The notes under the pieces: model-generated
What the model saw: only the letters and a program-made list of their open reading frames with translations
Databases searched by the model: none
What the model was told of the DNA's origin: nothing
Program-made: the position numbers and the translations under genes
Shown: piece by piece, positions 37,205-46,812 of the stretch
How positions within the stretch are numbered: the stretch's first letter is position 1
How the letters are laid out: each line of letters opens with the position of its first letter
Source: Otatea glauca
Lineage: Eukaryota; Streptophyta; Magnoliopsida; Poales; Poaceae
NCBI GenBank assembly: GCA_036346275.1
Contig: CM070711.1
Coordinates: 65,263,078-65,327,077, forward strand
Reading direction: 5' to 3'
DNA: 64,000 bases

Positions 37205-37684
37205 GGCTAGGAAGCGTATGCATCCAAGCCAAATTGTGGGACACTGGCCGGTTTTACTCCTTTGGCACCTTCTGGACTACCTGAAAGCTCAGAAGCCACG
37301 TTTCTATATGGAATGCCTTGATGACTGCACCTACCATCAAGACTTGATGATCAAGTAACCACACAAGTTTTTGGTGCCCCTCCTGATCCAAACTTTCGCC
37401 AGGAAGCTATCGCGAATCGGCGAAAGATATGTCAGGGTCAGGCTATGCAAGATGCTGCCATAAGAATGATTCACATCATGCGTGAAGATTTCGCAGCAAT
37501 ACTTGATAACAGCCCCTTCCGTAATATACCTGGACTTGATGACATGGAAGTTGACTATGATGAAGAAAGGGATGATTTTGATCTAATCTGTAGAACTGCA
37601 AATCATCCTACGGAAGACCCTAGTTCTTCTCGTCCATCATTATCTACTATCATACAAACCACATCCCTTCCAACAAAGGCATGA
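37205..37684 (+). pseudogene. Fragment of an unrecognised protein-coding gene, part 1
   Basis: After an acceptor-like ACGGCTAG a frame encodes KRMHPSQIVGHWPVLLLWHL and DDCTYHQDLMIK then stops at 37358. From 37445 a second frame gives MIHIMREDFAAILDNS followed by an acidic, Ser-rich end. The composition is protein-like and unlike the neighbouring CACTA ORFs. I do not recognise the family. A likely continuation lies at 38851-39178 beyond the hAT insertion. Confidence 0.35.
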
Positions 37685-37720
37685 GTAGTTTTATATCAAT
37701 GCAAGATGATCACTCAAGAC

Positions 37721-38712
37721 CAGGGTTTCGAATTTCGGTTCAAATATTTTTTCAGCACCCACCGAAAGAACCGAAATTCGGTAATTTTGAAAAATTCGTC
37801 CGAATTTTGGGACGAAATGAATGGGCGAAAAATCAAAATTTGATAGAAAATAGAGCCAGAAAAACAGAGAAAATAGGAGGGAAAACAGGCTGCATGCATG
37901 AACACAACACTACTTAACACTGACCTCTTTTGTTCATCATCACCAAGACCAAGCTCCAAACCAGCCCTCGAGTAGAGCCCAGAACGATCTTCATATTCCT
38001 TAGGATTGTGAGGTGAATGAGCTTGTCAATCTTTGAAGGGATGCATCCTTGCAAGTAGTTAGCCCTAAGGTAACTAAATACACATTCAAGCACTCACATT
38101 TTAATAGCCAGATCAACTTAACAAACAAATAGAAAGAACTAAAGTAGATCATATTACCATACATTGCTCTGAGAAAATCACTGAACAAAAGCAAATCATC
38201 AAAAGAACTAATAATACACAGATGGAACGAATGCTAGAGACATCACCAAGCCTGATAGGTACCCCTCCCGGTGCCTCCGACATCCGTGCTACCCTCTCCG
38301 CCGCCACCGTCGGCGTCCGTGCTGCAGCCGTCTTGTACGCCGCCAACCAGCCCCCTCCCCCTGCCGCGCGTGTCATCCATCAGCGGGGAAAGGACAAAGG
38401 ATAGATTGAGGAATGAGGATGCAGAAATCGGAGGAGAACTTGAGAGATTGGGAGTGATTTGGGAGAAGATTGGGGTCCTGGACTCCTGGGGAACAACCGA
38501 AGAGATGGGGAACGAATGAGGAACGACTGATTTGGGAGTTGGGTTGGGATTGAGCAAGAGCAATACAGGAGTCTAAGAAGCGGAGCCACACGTGGGCTTT
38601 TTTTTGGTGCTAGGTTTAAACCGGGACGGATTTTTTGACCAAGCCGGGTTTTTTTCGGGACCCACCGAATAAACCAAATTTCGGCGAATTTTCACCGAAA
38701 GTTGAAACCCTG
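37721..38712. mobile_element. hAT-type element with a captured LRR-receptor exon
   Basis: The ends are cagggtttcgaatttcgg and its inverted counterpart (read in reverse cagggtttcaactttcgg). They are flanked by a perfect 8-bp duplication ctcaagac at 37713-37720 and 38713-38720. Length is 992 bp. Both ends share the 'aaatttcgg' subterminal style of the hAT at 5080-8764. No transposase is encoded. The interior holds LRR-like exon sequence (37993-38069, minus) and a GC-rich first-exon-like block (38230-38390). Confidence 0.88.
37993..38069 (-). pseudogene. Captured LRR exon of a receptor-like kinase
   Basis: On the minus strand an acceptor-like CCTTAG precedes coding sequence for LRANYLQGCIPSKIDKLIHLTIL. 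This fits the plant LRR pattern (N.L.G.IP..I..L..L..L) and resembles repeats of LRR-RLKs such as the FEI/At5g62710 group. The sequence then departs from the LRR consensus. Only one repeat, about the size of the 72-nt LRR exons, is present, so it is a captured fragment and not a gene. Confidence 0.6.
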
Positions 38713-38850
38713 CTCAAGACTCCTAGTCTCATATTGCAATCTCGAAGATCGGCACAGATATCATGGTGAGCTCCTTAGTGGGCACATGGTATGTTACTAG
38801 GAGGAGCGAACTATCTGATATATGTCCAGATAGATGACAGTAATTAAAGA

Positions 38851-39178
38851 TACGTTGCTGGAGGACAGCAGAATCCAATCATTATTCCTGATGAAGAAGA
38901 ACCCGAAGATCCTGATAATCCAGGAGATGTCGTAATAAAACTTGAAGATGATGAAGAATATCCTAAAGAAAGAGAGGTCCACACTGATGAAGTAGTATCA
39001 AACCAATCTCCAGAAGTTTCCCAATACGTACCCAACCTGAATCAACCTCTAAACTGATACAGTGGTGCTGGGTACCTACCTCAAGATCTTAATAGCGACG
39101 ATCTTACTTCTACCATCTCTGCACCTCCTATATCATATAAAAGGAAGAAGAGCTTGAACTTCCAAACGATGCCACTAT
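38851..39178 (+). pseudogene. Fragment of an unrecognised acidic protein, part 2
   Basis: A frame encodes NPIIIPDEEEPEDPDNPGD and VVIKLEDDEEYPKEREV, continues to an in-frame TGA at about 39057, and reads on to a basic KRKKS near the end. It starts 130 bases after the hAT element's right end. Together with 37205-37684 it may represent one gene split by that element. Confidence 0.35.
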
Positions 39179-39303
39179 AAGACGGACCACCAGAAGTTGG
39201 CTATTTTTGTGTGTGTGCTTTGTATAATTAAAAATGGGTGCTTTGTGTGCTTGTAGAACAGGAAAAAGGTCCGGAAATAAATAAACAAACGGACAAACCT
39301 AGG

Positions 39304-39532
39304 TGTTAGAGATAACTCAATATCTTAATTTATCATAACTTTTGATTTTATTTAAATAGGTTGTTAGTCCAAATCTTCAACAACTCATACTATTTTGGCT
39401 ATTTAAGCCATACGCCTGTAAATATAATCCTCTATAACCATTATAGTGGATTTTCCGGTGGTTTTTTCTCGCAATGGTTTTTCGACGTTAAATCATGTCT
39501 CTAGTTATTTTGACATGCTTCTAACCCTAAGA
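39304..39532 (+). repeat. 5' LTR of the LARD-like element
   Basis: Starts TGTTAGAG and ends near aaccctaaga. It pairs with 45295-45521, sharing for example gattttatttaaatag/ggttttatctaaatag and ccattatagtggattttt-type words. Confidence 0.85.
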
Positions 39533-39534
39533 AG

Positions 39535-39544
39535 TGGTATCAGA
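39535..39544 (+). other. Primer binding site (initiator tRNA-Met type)
   Basis: TGGTATCAGA, two bases after the 5' LTR, matches the common plant copia primer-binding site. Confidence 0.85.
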
Positions 39545-39585
39545 ACTAGATCAAGTCGTTGCCCCTGGGAAGAGGCGACTCCCAG

Positions 39586-39843
39586 CACTACTACAGAGAA
39601 GGCTATTACAGACGGTTCGAAAACGTTATAACAGTCGGTTTTCTAAACCGTCTGTAAGCATGTGTCAGTGATCATACGACACATATCACAGATAGTTTTC
39701 AAACCGAATGTGAAAACATATATCACAGATGGTTTTTATCTAGAACCGTCTGTGATATCTGTTAATCACAGACAGTTTGTATATAGAACCGTCTGTGATA
39801 TGTGTTGATCACAGACGGTTTTAAAATAGAACCGTCTGTGATA
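39586..39843 (+). mobile_element. CACTA 5' end fragment with cacagacggtt hairpins
   Basis: Begins CACTACTACAGAG and continues with inverted pairs such as 'cacagacggtttt...agaaccgtctgtg' at 39770-39842. The other terminus is not found before 41187, so it is a truncated element or one whose right end has decayed. The terminal bases equal those of the CACTA at 54725, but the subterminal motif differs (acagacggtt versus ctgccggtt). Confidence 0.75.
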
Positions 39844-39928
39844 TCCTCCCCACCAATCTGAAAGTGGATTCCGACGACCTCCTCGGCTCAAGTATCCTCC
39901 CCACCAATCTGAAAGTGGATTCCGACGA
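39842..39928. repeat. 36-bp direct repeat, period 51
   Basis: The unit starting tatcctccccaccaatctg and ending ttccgacga occurs at 39842-39877 and 39893-39928, identical in both copies. Confidence 0.9.
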
Positions 39929-40769
39929 GACAGTGAACACTCGGAACCGTAAGTACGTTCCATGCGAAATGGGATAGCACGGGGTAAATACGTTGTTTAC
40001 TCTTCCACCACAAATATGTCGGGCTGTGTGTTCGGTGTAAATACCGACGCTCGTCCCGGATGCACCGAGGCTACGGCATCAGAGCTCGATGCATCCGGAG
40101 TGTATGAGGCATCCTCGATGCCATGCGTGCAGTTCAGATGATGGTCATCCATGTCGTAGTCTCCTATGTCGGGGGAGAGTTGGCGTGGATCAATCTCTTA
40201 ATCTTGACGAAGGGGACTTGGAGAGTAGGGGCGTGCTCTCCTGCTCTTGCTCTTATGAAACATTTTATTTCGCGACAGTAGAGCAAAAAAAATAAAACAA
40301 ATAGAGAGCGAACAAATGAAAAACGAATCGGTTTCGAGGGCTGAAGAAATGAGAGAAAGTGCGCGGTTAGCTTAGAAGAGAAAGAATGAGTTTCGGGTGC
40401 TGAAATGTAGAATAAATGACTGTCCGACAGAATTTTATAGCCATAAAAAGAGAACCGTTAGCTCATTATGCCCGTTGCGCTCGGGTTCATTTCAAATTTT
40501 CAGTCATATCGCGTTACTTTACGTCTTTTATCGTGTCACGTCGCTGTCTGTTTGCCGAATATTAAGGAGAGAGTGTGAGAGTGTCGGTTCAAAATTGAAA
40601 CAAGGCGTAGGATAAAAAGTGTTTACCGAATAAATCGTGCGAACGAGAGCGAAATTCCTGCTTCATGTCTTTCTATGTTTTGCGTCATTTCAGTTCTCTT
40701 TTTTTAAGAGACACATCACGTTCATATGTTCAAATTCGAACTCAACATAGCAAATAAGAGATGGGACAT
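39929..40769. other. Interior segment with a short antisense protein-like frame
   Basis: On the minus strand around 40000-40180 a frame reads GDYDMDDHHLNCTHG and TPNTQPDIFVVEE before a stop. It could be the tail of a CACTA ORF linked to the end at 39586. I cannot assign it. The rest shows nothing recognisable. Confidence 0.35.
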
Positions 40770-40778
40770 CACTTTATA

Positions 40779-40921
40779 GAGCAGTGCTTCAATGTTTTCC
40801 CTCTTAATACAAGTTGCACAAATCTTGAAGCAAGCGAAAGGGTAAGTAATCTTTATCTACCCTTCATTCATTCTTTAATATTTGTATAACTGTAAAAAAG
40901 AAAAGCATTGAAGCACCTCTC
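40779..40921. mobile_element. 143-bp MITE with 9-bp target duplication (Mutator-type size)
   Basis: Inverted ends gagcagtgcttcaatg and, in reverse, gagaggtgcttcaatg are flanked by identical 9-bp copies cactttata at 40770-40778 and 40922-40930. No coding capacity. The 9-bp duplication points to mobilisation by a Mutator-like transposase. Confidence 0.85.
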
Positions 40922-41186
40922 CACTTTATATTTTTCAATTGTCAAGTACATATAGGCAAAAGCAAACTGACCAGCTACTCTAGTTACATCACATGGCATA
41001 TGTCGTGCACAGTGCACTGCACCCTACCCCGACCTGTCCCCATCGGCAATTAACCGCACCATTCCAATAAGTTCCAACTTCCAAGGCTCAAGCTACGCAC
41101 AAAACTTCACACATGCGACCTGCTTGCTACATGCTAGTTCCTCACCCAGCATTCAAAGTTCCAAGAAGGTCTGGCCGTGTTTGGGG

Positions 41187-42708
41187 CAGTGTTTTGGATT
41201 TCGGTTTCGGATAAAATACCGTTCATGCTCGGAAAACGAAATTTCGGTGAAATTCGGTAATTTCGGACAAATCTCGTCCGGAAATTCAAATCCAAATTTT
41301 GAATCCGTTTTTTCTATCGAAATGCCGAATTTGGCGAGAATTGGCGAGATCTCGCGAGAATGGCGAAATTTCGCCAGATTGACAAGCCCAAAATTGGTCC
41401 AAAAGATGGAGAAAATTTCGAATTTTTTTGAGAGTTCTGACGTATTATTAATGTTGTCATAAAATTTCAGATTTTTTGAATCATGTAAATTTTTTAAAAT
41501 TGAAACATTGGTACTGTCGTAATGAAACGCCACGGCAATTTTGAACCGAATGAAAAATGGGACAAAGCATGTTATAAATATTTGAAATTTTAATAGCATG
41601 ATTCGACATGTGAATAATGTTGCCATAAAATTTTCAGAGTTATCAAGCTCGGGTATACGTATGTGAAGTATGAAATTTCGCAAGATTTTGATCAAAATCA
41701 AGATTGAGAGTCACAATTGAAACAATTAATGTATATTGGCATGACAATTATTAAGAATGTAATAAAATCGATACACACAACAAGTACTAACTTATATGTT
41801 ATATATGTTGTAATATGAATCTTTAAATGAAGAAGTTTATGACTCCGTGACCTACTAATCTTATTGTATATGGAAATCTTATTGTATATTGAAATCTTAT
41901 TCATATGACCTACATTGATCCTACTTGTGTTTTGAAAAGGTTTTATCAAAATATCACATTTAGGGGGAGTCAAGTTTGCTACATGTGCAAATTTCGTCCC
42001 TGTTTCTTCTATATGTTTTCTTGAAAAGGTTCATCGAAAATATCTTATAACCAGTTAGAATTAAATTTCTCATAATTCTACGCCGGACCACTTGAATTCT
42101 TTGTCCAGAAGTTTTTACTTCTACGCCGGACTAGTTAGCGATACTAGTCAGTTCACGCCGGACTACTTACAAGTGGTCCGTGTGAACGAGAATTCACGCC
42201 GACCACTTGGAAGTGGTCCGCGTGAACGAAGTATACTTAACCACTTCCAAGTGGTCCGGCGTGAATCGATGTTTATCCTATTTCGATTTTTATTTTTAAA
42301 ACATAACAAATGATGTTAAAATATTTTCATAAATTTTATGTATTATCCTACATATCTTATGATACTCCCATAAATTTTTCATAGCATGAAAATGCATTCT
42401 CAATTTTTAAAATTCGAGAGTGTTTATGTCGAAATGCCAAAAGTCTAAAAATAAACTTTTTCAAACATTATCATTGAAGATCACTTCGAGAACTTATTGA
42501 TATAATTCCTACGATCCGCCAAAAATTTAAATTCGGTTTAAAATTCAAATCTCGCGGTTTTTACCAAATCTGTCGAAAAATAAAAATCCAAATATACTGT
42601 AGTAATTTCAAATTTTTTCGATTTTACATCCGCCGGTCTATGCAAACTCATTGGGTCCGAACCGAGATTTCGACGAGATTTCGCCAATTTCGCGTTTTTG
42701 TAACCTTG
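41187..42708. mobile_element. hAT-type element, family A (copy 2)
   Basis: The ends start cagtgttttggatttcgg on the left and, in reverse, caaggttacaaaaacgcg on the right. The 8-bp flanks gtttgggg (41179-41186) and gtttggga (42709-42716) match at 7 of 8 positions. The AT-rich interior has blocks clearly related to the hAT at 5080-8764, for example 'ttgaaccgaatgaaaaatg' at 41542 and near 5408. No transposase. Confidence 0.7.
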
Positions 42709-42716
42709 GTTTGGGA

Positions 42717-43450
42717 GCCTCATGCGATCCACGCCCTCACCACCACTAAGCTCGCCTTCTTCTCCGCTACCGGTGTCGCGGACGCGGCGCATGCGGCGAG
42801 CGAATCGCGTCTCGCGGACGTGGCTGCGTCGGCGACGACAACCGCTGGTCAAGCCGCTGCTGCTACCCATCGCACCGCCATCGCGCACATCCTCCCGCTT
42901 CCGGCCGCCGCTGGCCGTGCCCTCTCATCGTCTTGCCATCGGTTTCTCGGCGCAACGAGGCACGATAGACGAGGCACGACTGCACGCAGGCGGCAGCGAC
43001 GCAGGCACGCAGACGAGGCGCAGCGAGGCTATGCGCGCGCGGCGATGAACCGAGGCTGGCGAGCTAAGGCGGCCGAGGCGGCGAGGCGAACCGAGGCGGT
43101 GCGGGCGGCGAACGAGGTGGTGCGGGCGTTGAACGAGGCGGCGCGGCTCGGCGGACGACGACGCGGTGTTGTACGCCTTACAGAGGCGAGGCGTTGCGCT
43201 GGCGAAGTCAAGGCAACCGGCGACGCAGCGAACCGACACGGCGCGATCGATGAGGCGGCGCGCGCGGCTCGCGGAGGCAAGGCGTGGCGCGAGGCGGCAT
43301 CGCGGCGGCAAAGAGGTCGCCGTGCCTCGCCGAAGCCCGCGCGCGGGCGCCATGCCCGGTCGTCTTCGCTGGTTTCGTGGCCTCCAGCCGAGCCGCCGCC
43401 GCGCCGCCGCGTCGTTGTCGTGCCGGGCCGTGCCGCCCATCGTGCTCGGT
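42717..43450. other. GC-rich block (gaaccgaggcggcg repeats) in the LARD-like element
   Basis: About 0.7 kb of GC-rich sequence with recurring 'gaggcggcg' and 'gaaccgaggc' words and long open frames on both strands, all Ala/Arg-rich. Isolated words recall the leader of the copia element (for example gaaccgaggc.ggcgag near 43047 and 21716). I see no real gene. Confidence 0.5.
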
Positions 43451-43764
43451 TCACGGATCCGACACGGTCCATGCTACAGTACCATACCGACACAGTACGA
43501 CCCGTTCTGTATCGGACCAGGCTTTGGGCCGTGCCTGGCCGCCGTAACTCGGGCTTCCCAAAAAGGCTCGGCCTCCTACGGTCCTACCCACCGTGACTGA
43601 TGGATCTTTCATGCCGTCAAAGTGCCAAGTCCGGGAGCTCAGAGTCTCATCAATCTTGTCGTCGACCATGTCGACACATATGGTCGACACATGCTGGTCT
43701 AAGTCTACTTGATTGTCAAAATGCTAAAGCCTGCTATTCATTGGAATCCACCTTGAACAGCAAT

Positions 43765-44077
43765 TTTGGTTTTGTGCGCATTGGGATCATCTACGTGCTA
43801 TCTGGTTTTGGTGGTAGTTTGCTGTCTGCACTGTTCTTATGGAGTAACTTCATATCCGTTGGTGCATCTGGAGCTTTCATGGATCTATGCTCTCTGAGCT
43901 TATTACGAATTAGACTATTTATTCCAACAAGGCAGCAGCCATTGTAACTCTTCTGTTTATAGTTGCTATTAATTAGGCAATCGGACACTGCCGCGTGCTG
44001 ATAATTTTGCTCACATAGGTGGATTTGTGACTGGATTACTTCTTGGGTTTGTGCTGCTGTCAAGACCTCAATTTGGC
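43765..44077 (+). pseudogene. Captured rhomboid intramembrane protease fragment, intron-free, broken
   Basis: The encoded segment FGFVRIGIIYVLSGFGGSLL followed by ISVGASGA is characteristic of plant rhomboid-like proteases and contains the GxSG serine motif. After a small deletion and frame change it resumes with LSELITN, SNKAAAIVTLLF and DNFAHIGGFVTGLLLGFVLL, including the catalytic His in AHIGGF. A G-to-A change gives a stop at the TNW position. It covers TM segments 3-6 of a protein normally over 300 aa. No intron interrupts it, consistent with capture from mRNA. It lies between the LTRs of the element at 39304-45521. Confidence 0.8.
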
Positions 44078-44079
44078 GA

Positions 44080-45283
44080 TTTTAGCTCGTCTAACTCCGT
44101 TCCATGACTCTACTTTATATTGAGTGTTGACCCACTGTTCTAACGCCACACACAAGTTTGCCAAATTCATCGCCCGCGCCGTTCGACGCCATACCTAGGC
44201 GTTAATCTACGTCATTTCGATCGACAATCTTCTGTTCCAAATTCATCGCGTATTACTTATGTTGGAGGTGGATTTCCTTGTAATTATGGACATTGTGCCT
44301 ATTATCGGTGGTATTCATGCGGGATTAATCATTGACGATTTCTTTTACGATTTATCGTCTATTATGGGTTATTGCGGAAAAGATCCGCACATATAGAGTC
44401 TTACGGTGTTGCAGGTATTTTTCAACTCAGTGAATTAGTTTAGGCTATACTTGATTGAGGAGACTTAAAAAATATAATGTTAGTTGAGGAGACAACAGAA
44501 TTTGGAATTTAATGACACCCTAATGGTAGCTAGCATTATATTCTTTGAAGTTTTGCTGTTTACTAGTGAAGGTTTCTTCTCCAATATCAATTTGAGATGA
44601 AGGTTTAAAGTGCAAGAAAGAGTTTGTGTTCTGCGTGGATATTACAATGTTGTTGAGTTGTCTTTTCTCGATTTGAGGAGTCTACTGTAATTTATACTCC
44701 GTTGATGATACGAGAGTTTTTATTCTTCATTTTGATATTTTTGCAAGAGCAATTTCAATCATGCCGTGGAATTTCAATAGGCAGTTTCACGTACGTGGTG
44801 ACTACACGTATAAGTTGCTCTTTCAATGAGCATTATTTGCCGAATTTTATGTTCTAGGTGAAGCATGTCAAATATCCATGATATGAGCTCTTCGTTATAT
44901 ATCAAGCGTTACAAATGATATTTTGGCTTATGCCGTCTGATGACTAAGCGTTTGTTTGGGAGGTCAGTTGCACAGACTCAGATTTTATCGGGTTACGAAT
45001 CATTAAATACCCAGATTTCTTCGTCTGTTTTTTTATAGCTGTGTGTTTGGATTGACTGTTCTAGTCTTTCTCACGATCTATTGGTGGTTTGCTCAATCTT
45101 GCTTTACGAGAAGCATTTAGATAAGGCTGTTCTAGTCTTTAACTTTTGCACTATAAGTATTTGAATTGACTGTTCCAGTCTTCTTTGTTCATTAGTCCTT
45201 TGGACTTTTAACGTGCTTATATTCATGGTGCTTAATTACCCTTCGAGGTTTTCCGGAAACAATTTCATTGTGAATTTTGAGTT
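44080..45283. other. Non-coding 3' interior of the LARD-like element
   Basis: AT-rich sequence without a supportable ORF, leading into the polypurine tract. It shows scattered T-rich words repeated near 45056, 45128 and 45175 (tgttctagtctt, tgttccagtctt). Confidence 0.5.
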
Positions 45284-45294
45284 AAGGGGAGATT

Positions 45295-45521
45295 TGTTAG
45301 AGATAACTCAATATCTCAACTTATCATATCTTTTGGTTTTATCTAAATAGTTTGTTAGTCGAAATCTTCAACAACTTGGACTCTTTTGGCTATTTAAGTC
45401 ACACCCCTGCACATGTAATCCTTGAACCATTATAGTGGATTTTTCTGTGGTTTTTTCCTACAAGAGTTTTTTCACGTTAAATCTTGTCTTCAGTTATTTT
45501 ACCGTGCTTGTAACCCTATCA
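45295..45521 (+). repeat. 3' LTR of the LARD-like element
   Basis: Pairs with 39304-39532. The purine run ttaaggggaga directly precedes it. It ends about 430 bases from the HVA22 stop codon. Confidence 0.85.
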
Positions 45522-45948
45522 CTACATTTAGCTGCCCTTAAATGCTAATGTTCAGAGTGTTGTACAGTCTGGAATTCTGGATATGTTCGGCATTAATGAA
45601 AACCAGAGTAAGTTTATCCTTGAATATGGCGGAATGATATCTAAATGATTATTATCAGATAGAAACACCAGGATTATCCGATAATCTGTTAACCAGGGAG
45701 AATGGAAATTCCTCAGGATCAGCAGAACCCTCTGAAAATAGACTAGCAATGCCTTCAATAATAAACAATCACGACGCTTCTAGCCATTCAGTTTGTTTCC
45801 CCCCGTCGGAAAGAATGCCTTCTCTTCACCACAAGCTAAACTAGGCTCTTTTTGCTTCCTCTTCAGCCTGCACAAGTAAAACCTTACGCATCAGAGAAAC
45901 CATTCCAAAACCAACGACCATACTCGCTTGCCTGAAAGCCAAGGCAGA

Positions 45949-46812
45949 TCAAGCAGAACTCACAGCTCGGATGATCTTCTCCAGGGCGTCAGGCCCGTGC
46001 GTCTCGATGAACCTCTCGACGGACTTGCGCGCGTCGAGGCTCATCATCTGCAACACCTTCCTCTGCCTCTCGTTGTAGTTGGGGCTCACGTAGAGGCCGA
46101 TCTTGAAGTAGCGCCGGACGTGTGTCTCGTAGATATAGGCCGCGCCGTTGAAGATGGGCAGCACCAGCCAGCAGCAGAAGAGGAGCTTCATGTATGGCCA
46201 CAGAGGGAACCTGACACACATGGGTGGAAATCTTTGGAATTCAGTATGTGGCCACTGAGCACATTTTGTTGGTCCCTGCAGGAATGGCTAAATGAATCGA
46301 ACAGAGGAGGATCGTGGCTAATGTCTTACCATTGGAGAACCTTCCAGCATGAGATCTCAAAGAGGGTGATCAAGGAGTACAAGACCCAGTAGGTGAGCCA
46401 TTGCTGATCATCCAGGGAAGAAGGGCTTTCTATCGCACGCATCGACGCATACCTAATCGTTCAAGAAAATCCATGTTAGAATTTTGAACACAGTACTGAT
46501 CCTTTTTTTTTCAAGAGAAATTTTATGATGCATTATACTGGTAATATATAATGAGTAGTAGAAATCAGATCTAGAAGTGATGCGTTACTTACAGAGGATA
46601 AAGCAGCATGATTCCTGGCCTGTCAGGTGCAAGATAGGAGCAACAAGAATTTTAGAATGGAACGCTTAAAGTTCGTTCTTATGGAAAAAGAACACCAACA
46701 GCAGCAGAAAGAATGGAACAACAATTGTTGATAGAACTTTTTGCTTGAACATGTGCTCAGCTTACCCAACAAGGGCATCCAAATGTCTGGCAAGGGCACC
46801 AAGAACACCCAT
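45949..46812 (-). CDS. HVA22: HVA22/DP1-Yop1 family protein
   Basis: Four coding exons on the minus strand join in frame: 46766-46812, 46593-46619, 46330-46452 and 45949-46210 (47+27+123+262 nt), giving 152 aa, within the usual size. All junctions are GT-AG and the tiny 27-nt exon keeps the frame. The start MGVLGALARHLDALVG and the core YPLYASMRAIESPSSLDDQQWLTYWVLYSLITL are family hallmarks. FPLWPYMKLLFCCWLVLPIFNGAAYIYE follows. Members are ER membrane proteins that wedge and curve tubules; plant HVA22s are often induced by ABA and stress. The C terminus (ETHGPDALEKIIRAVSSA) is short. The 3' side faces a retrotransposon ending about 430 bp away. No defect is seen. Confidence 0.93.

Larger units (their letters stand above)
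39304..45521 (+). mobile_element. Non-autonomous LTR retrotransposon (LARD-like) with nested insertions
   Basis: Two LTRs, 39304-39532 and 45295-45521, start TGTTAGAGATAACTC and match along about 225 bases with moderate divergence. The left one is followed by TGGTATCAGA (39535-39544), the initiator-tRNA-Met primer site of copia elements. The right one is preceded by a purine run (aaggggaga). The interior has no gag or pol. It holds a CACTA end, a 143-bp MITE, a hAT, a GC-rich block and a rhomboid-like segment. The 5-bp flanks (ctagg and ctaca) match only partly, so the target duplication is uncertain. Confidence 0.8.

Noticed and set aside
42640..43596. 318-codon Ala/Arg-rich open frame
   Set aside because: It starts inside a hAT end and runs through a GC-rich repeat. 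Opposite-strand frames are equally open, so it is a composition effect.
39299..45526. Perfect target duplication for the LARD-like element
   Set aside because: The flanks ctagg and ctaca agree at only three of five bases. The element is supported by its LTRs, primer site and purine tract.
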